A model generated the notes under the pieces. It had not been told where the DNA came from, searched no databases, and worked only from the letters and a program-made list of their open reading frames with translations. From positions 62,001-126,000 of the forward strand of contig DASXHZ010000065.1 in NCBI GenBank assembly GCA_036488085.1: a stretch of 64,000 bases of DNA, read 5' to 3'. Shown piece by piece: positions 58,047 to 64,000 of the stretch (its first letter is position 1; each line of letters begins with the position of its first letter). The position numbers and the translations under genes were made by a program. Origin of the DNA: DASXHZ01 sp036488085. GTDB taxonomy: Bacteria > Acidobacteriota > Thermoanaerobaculia > Gp7-AA8.

Positions 58047-58505
58047 ATGCACAGTCTTCGAGCGCCACGGTTGACGGCAACATGCAGACGTATCTTTGGA
58101 ACGGGGACGATGGCGTCAGCTGTCCTCATCGGCGTGTGCGCGTGGTACGCGCTCTTCTCGAGCTCAAGCAGCACGATTCTTTGCTTCTGGGGTCGAACGT
58201 GCGACGGGGGCGATACCTCGTCGGTGTACCGTCTTGTACAGACCACCCAGATTGTCATTAATCTACCCGCTTATTGGTCGGCGTCGCTGCTTCCGCGCGA
58301 GGATAACGCGGTGCTCTACGTTGCTCGGTGCGCTGCACTTCTGGTCGCGTCCGCTGCGTGGTGGTTCTTGATCGGCTTCGTACTCCGATCGCGAACGATC
58401 TCGACCAGGAGCGCCACGCTGGGCGTGCTTGCCGCGTTCGGCGTGGCTTGCGTCATCGCCGCCCTTCTGACTGCGGTCATCACGCATGGGCATCCTGCAC
58501 CGTAG
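58047..58505 (+). CDS. four-helix membrane protein after decayed tip (possible immunity)
   Basis: 152 residues from ATG 58047, one base past the stop of the decayed tip. Helices at about 25-45 (GTMASAVLIGVCAWYALFSS), 95-115 (LYVARCAALLVASAAWWFLI) and 130-150 (LGVLAAFGVACVIAALLTAV). No family recognised. Position suggests the orphaned immunity partner of the NlpC/P60-like tip. Confidence 0.55.
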   Translation: MHSLRAPRLTATCRRIFGTGTMASAVLIGVCAWYALFSSSSSTILCFWGRTCDGGDTSSVYRLVQTTQIVINLPAYWSASLLPREDNAVLYVARCAALLVASAAWWFLIGFVLRSRTISTRSATLGVLAAFGVACVIAALLTAVITHGHPAP

Positions 58506-58806
58506 GGTCAAGGATGAGTGGTATCGCAAGACGAGACCTGCCGAGGACGCTCGCGTGTTAATATGCTGCAATCGCTCGTTGGCAATGAGAGCAACTACTT
58601 ACCCTGGCGTACCTGCCGAAACTCTCTATCGATAATTTGAGATGCATCGCTAAAATTGGTATCGGGAGCCGGCGGCGCCGCGCAGCCGTATTCCCTCTGG
58701 CGTTGCAACGACATGGGCTGTCACGTCGTCCCTCAAGCCAACGCCCGACCGACACGCTAAACGGCGTCTCGGGCACAGGTCCGGTCACGCGTTCGATGAG
58801 GCCGTA
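58506..58806. other. probable remnant sequence, no intact gene
   Basis: Short open pieces in different frames (SLVGNESNYLPWRTCRNS, GAGGAAQPYSLWRCNDMGCH) look protein-like but are cut by stops, which fits further decayed RHS-tip material. I cannot assign it to a family. Confidence 0.3.
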
Positions 58807-59091
58807 ATGATGAAGCGACCTATCTTTGTTGGTGTAATTGTCGTTGCGCATATTGCTTTGCAATTCGTCGCCTGGTCGGTGGTCCCCGGGAACACCGCTA
58901 CAGGACGAGGCGCCGTCCTTCCGTGGAGGCTCCTTTCGTTCCCGATATTTGCGATGATACCGCCGCCAATCGGTGCAGAGTTCTTCTTTTACTTACTGTT
59001 TATTAATAGTGCCGTGTTCGGTCTCGCTGTTATCGCGACATGGCGGGTGATCCAGTGGGGGGGTTACTTCGGTCTGGGCCGTAAACCGTAG
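58807..59091 (+). CDS. small membrane protein in RHS cassette region
   Basis: 94 residues from ATG. Helices FVGVIVVAHIALQFVAWSVV and FFFYLLFINSAVFGLAVIAT with a proline-rich link (IPPPIGAEF). No family recognised; another small membrane protein of the cassette area, possibly immunity-like. Confidence 0.5.
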   Translation: MMKRPIFVGVIVVAHIALQFVAWSVVPGNTATGRGAVLPWRLLSFPIFAMIPPPIGAEFFFYLLFINSAVFGLAVIATWRVIQWGGYFGLGRKP

Positions 59092-59112
59092 TAGTCGGCC
59101 GCCAGTTGAAAA

Positions 59113-59151
59113 CAAGCAAAATACGGTCTACCGTCATTACACAGGAGAATG
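59113..59151 (+). pseudogene. tail fragment of a second NlpC/P60-like RHS tip
   Basis: The frame ending in ENKQNTVYRHYTGE and a stop repeats the last residues of the decayed tip at 58009-58045 (GDNVVYRHYTGP). Only this tail survives. It is followed after six bases by a small signal-peptide gene, as the first tip is followed by a membrane-protein gene. Confidence 0.5.
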
Positions 59152-59157
59152 ATTCCG

Positions 59158-59364
59158 ATGCGCCCGCTGTTGGCGGCATTCGCCGCAGGTTCACTACTTG
59201 TTGGCCTAGCCGCACACACGGTTGGATTAGGCGCGGTGTCGGATAAGGCGATGACGGAGCCGGGCGTCACAATTCGCCTGGAATCAGCCGGTATAATCGG
59301 TTCGATTCACCGTCGAGTTCATGTTCAGCCACTCACCACCACCAACACACTTTCGGCATCTTGA
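59158..59364 (+). CDS. short exported hypothetical protein
   Basis: 68 residues from ATG 59158, chosen because AGGAGA lies nine bases upstream (an ATG at 59149 is in the same frame). A signal-like helix (LLAAFAAGSLLVGLAAHTVG) is followed by about 40 residues (KAMTEPGVTIRLESAGIIGS). The end looks abrupt, so it may be truncated. Unknown function. Confidence 0.45.
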   Translation: MRPLLAAFAAGSLLVGLAAHTVGLGAVSDKAMTEPGVTIRLESAGIIGSIHRRVHVQPLTTTNTLSAS

Positions 59365-59428
59365 CGGGGTCACTCCATATCACCCCACGGCGTAAGCCTT
59401 GGTGATCAGAAATCGGTTACCAACATGG

Positions 59429-59484
59429 GCCGCGGAGCGGCGACATATCCGGCTTGCCGTCGACGAATGTCGCCGCTCCGCGGC
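59429..59484. repeat. perfect 18-bp-arm palindrome between convergent genes
   Basis: GCCGCGGAGCGGCGACAT at 59429-59446 and its exact reverse complement at 59467-59484 enclose 20 bases. It lies between the last plus-strand gene and the 3' end of the minus-strand GMC operon, where it could act as a bidirectional terminator hairpin. Confidence 0.85.
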
Positions 59485-59509
59485 TCACACACGCGGCTCA
59501 TCTGCCCGG

Positions 59510-61441
59510 TTACTGCGTCAGCTCCTTCGAGATCGTTTCCGCGGCTCGCAACGCCAGTGCGGCGATGGTCAGCGAAGGGTTGGCCGTTCCGTAGCTCGGC
59601 CAACTGCCTGAGCCGAGCATGTAGAGGTTCGAGTGGCCGTGGGCTCGCTGGTCGGCGTTCACCACCGAGGTGGCGGGATCGGATCCCATGCGATGCGTGC
59701 CCATGATGTGGCCGGCGCCGAACCATCCTTCGCGGACGAAGATGTTCGGCGTCCCCTCTACGCCGGCGTTGCGCTCGACGTCGGGCAACACCGTGCCGGC
59801 GCTGTCGAGGAACTCCGTGTAGTTGTACTGCACGACGGGCTTGGCGATCATCCCTCGAAAGATCTTCACCATCGCGGCGACGTTCGCGCTCAGAGCACGG
59901 CGGCCGTAGACGTCGATTCCGTAGGTCAGCCGCGGCATGGGGATGCCGATGACATCCAATACGCCGGAGAGCGTGACGCGCATGTCGGGATTGGGGAGCT
60001 GCTCCACGAAGCAACCGATTCGTGTCTGGTGCGTCAGCGTTTCCGACACCGCCTGGGCTAGTTCCGGCCCCCACATCCCCTGGCCGACGAGGTTCGCCGG
60101 CGTGAAGTACGGATCGCCGTCGGGCCAGAGCCAGCCGTCGTTGCCGACCTCCATCCGGCCCGCGCCTCGATACTTGCGAAACGTGCCGTCGCGCAGCGTT
60201 TCCACGCCGGACGTGCTGAGTGGGCCGCGGTACTGGTACATCGCCGCATCGGCGCGCGCGTAGACCAGGGCGACAGGGTGATCGGCGAGATTGCGGCCGA
60301 CCTGGTCGCTCTGGTTGGCGACGGTGATCGAGCCGCAGGGTGAGTTCAGGAGGAGCTTCGCGTTCTCGAGGGCATGAGTGGCCAGCACATAGATCTTGCC
60401 GGTGACGACGCCGGGCGTGCTGCTGATGTTGCCGTACGCGTCGGCCTCCCATCTCCGATAGGCGATGCCGGTGATCGGGAGGTTCTTCTGGGTGGTGTCG
60501 ACGAGAACCTGATAGGCGACGGACTGCGCACGGAACTCGACGTTGCCGGTCGCCTGGGCCATGGATACGTGCTGGGTCGCGTCGTACTTCGCCTGAATCG
60601 GGCAGCACGGAATGCAACTGGTGCTGCCGTGACACATCGGGCGGTCGTTGTAGCCGGGAACGGAGTTCCTCCCCTGCGGCGAGGGTTGTGGAACGAGGGG
60701 ATAGGAAACATCGGTCCAGAGGTCGACGAACTTCGCGTCCGCGTTGGCGGCGCCCATCTTCTGATCGGAATAGCTCGGCGGGATGGGAGGCATCGGATAA
60801 GGAGTGCTGCGCCACGCTCCCATGATCTCGCCCGTTCCCGCTACACCGATGGTCTGCTCGGCCTTGCCGTACCACGGCTCGATGTCGTCATAGGAGATCG
60901 GCCAGTCGTAAGCCCGTGCGCCGTCGGGAGGACGCGGATCGTACGTGCTGCGGAGCTTGAAGTCGGTCGGCAGCAAGCGAATGGCGTTACCCAGCCAGTG
61001 CCAGGTCGCTCCGCCGGACTGACGCTCGTAGTTGGTCTGGAACCAGTCGCCCTTCCGCGAAACGGCGGAGCTGATGATGTTGTACTCGCCGAACGGATCG
61101 TCGGGGTCGTCCGCGCCGGGAACCGCTCCCATCGGACCCTGCTTGGGCCGCGGCTGCGGCTCCTGCTGATAGTAGTTCGAGGTGTTCGTGAACAGGTCGT
61201 AGTTCTTGAGCGCCGCCGGGCGGAGCGGATACGGACTGCCGCTGACCTTGAAGTTGTCGATGTAGGTGCTGCGCGCATCGTCGTCCTGCTTGCCGGGGCC
61301 GGCCTCGAGCACGATCACCTTGACGCCCATCGAGCCGAGTCTCCAGGCGAGGATGGCGCCGGCCACCCCGGCCCCGACGATGACGACGTCGCAATCGTGG
61401 CTTTCGCTCACGCTTTTGCTCTTGTTCTTACTCTTGCTCAT
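59510..61441 (-). CDS. GMC-type flavin oxidoreductase
   Basis: 643 residues from ATG 61441. FAD-binding VVIVGAGVAGAILAWRLGS followed by VIVLEAGPG at the start, a cysteine-rich GSTSCIPCCPIQAKYDA in the middle and the GMC C-terminal block GTHRMGSDPATS with NADQRAHGHSNLYMLGSGSW. The family oxidises alcohols or sugars. A basic/serine N-terminus (KSKNKSKSVSES) precedes the flavin domain; no signal peptide is seen. Its start overlaps the small-subunit gene upstream, so the two are probably one enzyme complex. Confidence 0.93.
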   Translation of the reverse strand: MSKSKNKSKSVSESHDCDVVIVGAGVAGAILAWRLGSMGVKVIVLEAGPGKQDDDARSTYIDNFKVSGSPYPLRPAALKNYDLFTNTSNYYQQEPQPRPKQGPMGAVPGADDPDDPFGEYNIISSAVSRKGDWFQTNYERQSGGATWHWLGNAIRLLPTDFKLRSTYDPRPPDGARAYDWPISYDDIEPWYGKAEQTIGVAGTGEIMGAWRSTPYPMPPIPPSYSDQKMGAANADAKFVDLWTDVSYPLVPQPSPQGRNSVPGYNDRPMCHGSTSCIPCCPIQAKYDATQHVSMAQATGNVEFRAQSVAYQVLVDTTQKNLPITGIAYRRWEADAYGNISSTPGVVTGKIYVLATHALENAKLLLNSPCGSITVANQSDQVGRNLADHPVALVYARADAAMYQYRGPLSTSGVETLRDGTFRKYRGAGRMEVGNDGWLWPDGDPYFTPANLVGQGMWGPELAQAVSETLTHQTRIGCFVEQLPNPDMRVTLSGVLDVIGIPMPRLTYGIDVYGRRALSANVAAMVKIFRGMIAKPVVQYNYTEFLDSAGTVLPDVERNAGVEGTPNIFVREGWFGAGHIMGTHRMGSDPATSVVNADQRAHGHSNLYMLGSGSWPSYGTANPSLTIAALALRAAETISKELTQ

Positions 61442-61869
61442 GGAGCCCCCGGCGGGATGGTTTGCCAGTACCCGAAGTCGACGGGCACGGCCATCGGGTG
61501 GGCGTAGGAGACGATCCAGACCAACTGCTGCTCGTAGTACGCGGTATCGGGAGTCGGCTGCTGCCCGGCGACCCAGGGGTGAAAGCCGTTGTACCAGGCG
61601 AGGATGATCTGCCGAGCCAGCGGCCCGAGGTTCGGGTCGTTCATGATCAGCGCGGTCACCGATGCGTTGCGCAGATCGGGGGGCTGGTCCTTGATCACCT
61701 TCCAGGTGCTGAGGAGCTGCTCCATGAACGGTCCCTGCACGCTCCACGTGGACAGTTGCTCCATATAGAACTTCGCGGTCTTTTGATGGAGACGGGTGCC
61801 GGCCGGCAGCACCGGCGACGGAATTCCGACGAGCAGTTCGGAGAGGCTGATGAAATCGTGGACGTTCAT
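61438..61869 (-). CDS. small subunit-like protein of a GMC dehydrogenase
   Basis: 143 residues. FISLSELLVGIPSPVLPAGT, YMEQLSTWSVQ, and YNGFHPWVAGQQPTPDTAYY with LVWIVSYAHPMAVPVDFGYW resemble the small subunits (sorbitol or gluconate dehydrogenase gamma-like) that accompany membrane-linked GMC dehydrogenases. No Tat signal is visible. Its overlaps with both neighbours (four bases each) indicate coupling with the GMC enzyme. Confidence 0.7.
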   Translation of the reverse strand: MNVHDFISLSELLVGIPSPVLPAGTRLHQKTAKFYMEQLSTWSVQGPFMEQLLSTWKVIKDQPPDLRNASVTALIMNDPNLGPLARQIILAWYNGFHPWVAGQQPTPDTAYYEQQLVWIVSYAHPMAVPVDFGYWQTIPPGAP

Positions 61870-62846
61870 GTTCTCACCGCCTTGTCGAGCCAGTCGAAGG
61901 TGGGACAGCCGGTGCGGCCTTCCGGATCGTTCGGGATCGGCGTGGTCATCATCTCCAGCGCCGTGGAGGTCGATCCATGCATGCCGTTCATGATCGCGGT
62001 GTAGAGCACCTTCGGCATGCCGGTGAGCGCCTGTTCGAGCTGCCGGAGCATCATCGTGTAGCGGGAGTTGAAAGCGTCGTTCAGCTCGGCCAGCTTCGAT
62101 CCCGGCGCATAGTCGGCGGCCTTCGGATTGACCTTGATCGGATACACCGCCGAGTAGTCGACCGGCAGCGCCGGGCCGGTGGGTGGTTTCGCGGGATCGT
62201 CGCCCGGCACGTAACGACGCTGGTAGTAAATCTCGGCAAAACGGTAGTAATGCGCCATCTGCAGCGGAGCTTCGGGCGTGAATGGGGGATGGTCGCCGGC
62301 TCCCTCGCCCTTGCTGATGACGATGTCGAGAGCTTTCTTTGCGCTGTCGAGATCCTTGACCGGGATGAGCTGATTGCCGGCGCCCCAGTAATAGTCGTCG
62401 TACAACTGTCGCGCGGGATCTCCGGTGAAGAGCTTTCCCGCTGCCGCCGCCTCCAGCTCCTCGAGCAGGGTGACGATGCTCCGGTAGAAGACACCGACGC
62501 TCGTGCGCGGCTCCTCGATCTTCATGAAAGTCGCGACGTTCTCGGCCGAGAACGGCGCGAGATTGATCGGGAAGTCGCGGTCTTTGAAGAGACTGTGGGG
62601 ATAGGAGGGGATGTTGTCGCGGCCGATGTGCACCGTTCCGCCGACGGCGTTGAGCACGTTGGCGACGAGCGCCATGTGCAGCATCTCCTCCATCATCACT
62701 CCGCGAATCAGGTTCGCGGCCTCATGGTTCGCCGTCAGCTTCGTGCTCAGGATGGCGACCATGTATGGCGGAATGGTCGACCATTCGAGCTCGATCGCCG
62801 TTTGCAGGCGGGCGAGAAGAGTGGCTCGTTTGTCTTCGTGTGCCAT
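61866..62846 (-). CDS. ferritin-like protein of the iminophenyl-pyruvate dimer synthase (VioB C-term) type
   Basis: 326 residues. The N-terminal four-helix bundle has the metal-ligand pattern of the ferritin-like VioB/RebD-associated domain: AIELEWSTIPPYMVA and VMMEEMLHMALVANVLNAVG, then RYTMMLRQLEQAL near the C-terminus. In violacein and rebeccamycin pathways such domains act on indole-derived imines. Here it is placed between GMC oxidoreductase genes, which suggests oxidation of an unknown small molecule. Confidence 0.85.
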   Translation of the reverse strand: MAHEDKRATLLARLQTAIELEWSTIPPYMVAILSTKLTANHEAANLIRGVMMEEMLHMALVANVLNAVGGTVHIGRDNIPSYPHSLFKDRDFPINLAPFSAENVATFMKIEEPRTSVGVFYRSIVTLLEELEAAAAGKLFTGDPARQLYDDYYWGAGNQLIPVKDLDSAKKALDIVISKGEGAGDHPPFTPEAPLQMAHYYRFAEIYYQRRYVPGDDPAKPPTGPALPVDYSAVYPIKVNPKAADYAPGSKLAELNDAFNSRYTMMLRQLEQALTGMPKVLYTAIMNGMHGSTSTALEMMTTPIPNDPEGRTGCPTFDWLDKAVRT

Positions 62847-62859
62847 GGGTTCACTCTCC

Positions 62860-64000
62860 TCAGCCTGCCGCGTTCAGGTGATCGCCGAGCCGGAACGCGA
62901 GCGCCGTGACGGTGTCGGTCGGATTGATGGCCCCGATGTTCGGATAAACAGCGTTGCTGCAGACATAGAGGTTGTCCGTGCCATGGACGCGCAGGTCGCC
63001 GTCGACCACGCCGTCTTTCGGGTCCTTGCTCATCCGGCACGTCGACGCCGCGTGGTCGCAGCGCCAGGAATTGACGCTCGGATTCTCGTCCTCGTAGGCT
63101 CCTCCCATCTCGTGGAAGATCCCCTTCACCACCTTCCCGATCTCCTGGATGCGGTCGAGAGCGGCCTGGTCTTGCTTGAAGTGGATGGTGGCCTCCGGCA
63201 TGCCGAGGTGATTGAGCTTGTGGTAGTTGGTCACGCGGTTTTCAAACTCGCCGAAGATCTCCACCTGGCTGTGCAGCGAGATCGGCACGGTGCCGGCGAT
63301 CGAGCTGTTGATCTGGGCGTTCGTCATCCCGGCCTGCATCATCTGGGCGACCGAGGTCGCCACGATGTTCGGTGCGTTGACCAGGATGTACTTACCCTTG
63401 GCCTGCTCCTCCGGAGTGTCGAAGTACCGGCTGACCATGGTCGGGAAATCGAGCTCCCACTGGAGTTTGTCCGGGTTCTTCGGCAGCGAGCCGGCGTAGA
63501 TCATGTAGGGATGGGTGATCAGGTATCGGCCGACGTTGTCGGTGTCGTTGCCGACGCCGGTGGGCCACTCCTTTGACGTCGACCGCAGGAGGAGTTTGGG
63601 GGATTCGAACGTCCCGGCGGCCACGATCACGCGGTCGGCATCGACGGTGACGAGCTCGCCGGTGGCGGTCTCGCGATAGGTCGCGCCGGCAGCCCGACGC
63701 TTGGTGGCCATGCGGATCGTCATCGCCACGACCCCGAGCTTGATGGTGAGGTTCGGAAAGTCGTTCATCCTCCGGAAGTCGTCCATGTAGTCGCTGGCGA
63801 CGAAGCGAGCGCCGAAGGGGCAGTAGCCGCAGGTGCCGGTGAGCTGGCAGGGGGCATGGGTCGAGGGAATCTTGGAAACCCCGCGCCGTGCGATGGGCAT
63901 ATGGCCGTACGAGATTCCCAGCTTCTCCATCGCCTTGGCCACCGGCTGGTCCACGTAGGAATAGGGAAACTCGTGGAACGGATAAGGCGCGGTCCGCGGC
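62860..64000 (-). CDS. second GMC-type flavin oxidoreductase, N-terminus outside window
   Basis: The frame is open to the right edge, so the flavin-binding N-terminus is missing; 379 residues are visible. CQLTGTCGYCPFGARFVASD, DRVIVAAGTFESPKLLLRST and the C-terminal WRCDHAASTCRMSKDP followed by DLRVHGTDNLYVCSNAVYP are the GMC substrate and C-terminal blocks; the His of DHAAST corresponds to the catalytic His region. It is the first visible gene of the minus-strand operon with the ferritin-like protein. Confidence 0.92.
   Translation of the reverse strand, partial: PRTAPYPFHEFPYSYVDQPVAKAMEKLGISYGHMPIARRGVSKIPSTHAPCQLTGTCGYCPFGARFVASDYMDDFRRMNDFPNLTIKLGVVAMTIRMATKRRAAGATYRETATGELVTVDADRVIVAAGTFESPKLLLRSTSKEWPTGVGNDTDNVGRYLITHPYMIYAGSLPKNPDKLQWELDFPTMVSRYFDTPEEQAKGKYILVNAPNIVATSVAQMMQAGMTNAQINSSIAGTVPISLHSQVEIFGEFENRVTNYHKLNHLGMPEATIHFKQDQAALDRIQEIGKVVKGIFHEMGGAYEDENPSVNSWRCDHAASTCRMSKDPKDGVVDGDLRVHGTDNLYVCSNAVYPNIGAINPTDTVTALAFRLGDHLNAAG

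Noticed and set aside
61442..61747. 102-residue N-terminal extension of the first GMC oxidoreductase
   Set aside because: It overlaps the small-subunit gene in another frame and has no domain; the ATG at 61441 directly precedes the FAD motif.

Overview
This window is high-GC bacterial chromosome. Gene content (Gram-negative lipoprotein and multihaem respiratory proteins, a chemosensory cluster with HEAT-repeat proteins, a Rieske/cytochrome b/multihaem complex joined to an aa3-type oxidase, and an RHS/YD-repeat giant protein) suggests an aerobic Gram-negative bacterium, most likely of the Acidobacteriota or a neighbouring phylum. The phylum is an inference from gene content; no rRNA gene is present to confirm it.

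Layout. 1-8699: chemosensory operon in tight overlapping order: cheA (3' part), an ExeA-like AAA ATPase, cheW, a zinc-ribbon/degenerate-receiver protein, a HEAT-repeat protein, cheR, cheB, a GAF protein and a cheY-like receiver. 8696-11225: a membrane glycosyltransferase, a four-cluster ferredoxin and a membrane-anchored HEAT protein. 11275-25488: a respiratory supercluster with its own promoter: Rieske protein, split cytochrome b, octahaem cytochrome, cupredoxin lipoprotein, oxidase subunits I, III, IV and II, then haem A/O synthesis (ctaA, ctaB), a Sco copper chaperone and a CtaM-like assembly factor. 25490-35605: pdxH, then on the minus strand an MFS exporter, a lipid kinase, a membrane hydrolase-like protein, a MarC protein and addBA. 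35689-42984: VanZ-like protein, receiver, tail-anchored unknown, ClpX-like ATPase, ftsY, thioredoxin-like ferredoxin, phosphohexomutase and an REC-GGDEF-EAL protein. 43016-46549: a gene-poor accessory stretch with a broken gene, a 21-bp tandem array, tRNA-Ala(CGC) with its promoter, and a decayed integrase. 46550-59364: a 2794-residue RHS/YD protein followed by small membrane proteins, a displaced RHS tip, and decayed remains of NlpC/P60-like tips. 59510-64000: minus-strand operon of two GMC-type flavin oxidoreductases, a ferritin-like protein and a small dehydrogenase-subunit-like protein.

The most unusual signal is not a conventional gene: at least eleven 55-100 bp inverted-repeat elements of several families lie across 13.9-59.5 kb. 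At least five are translated in frame inside genes: two copies of one family in addA, two different ones in addB, and one forming the N-terminus of CtaA. Further copies of two of these families lie between genes. They resemble, by analogy only, the protein-coding palindromic elements of Rickettsia. The second unusual signal is an array of nine 21-bp units, each carrying a GAACrYGTTC-like dyad, just upstream of tRNA-Ala. The third is the RHS tip/immunity-like cassette graveyard.
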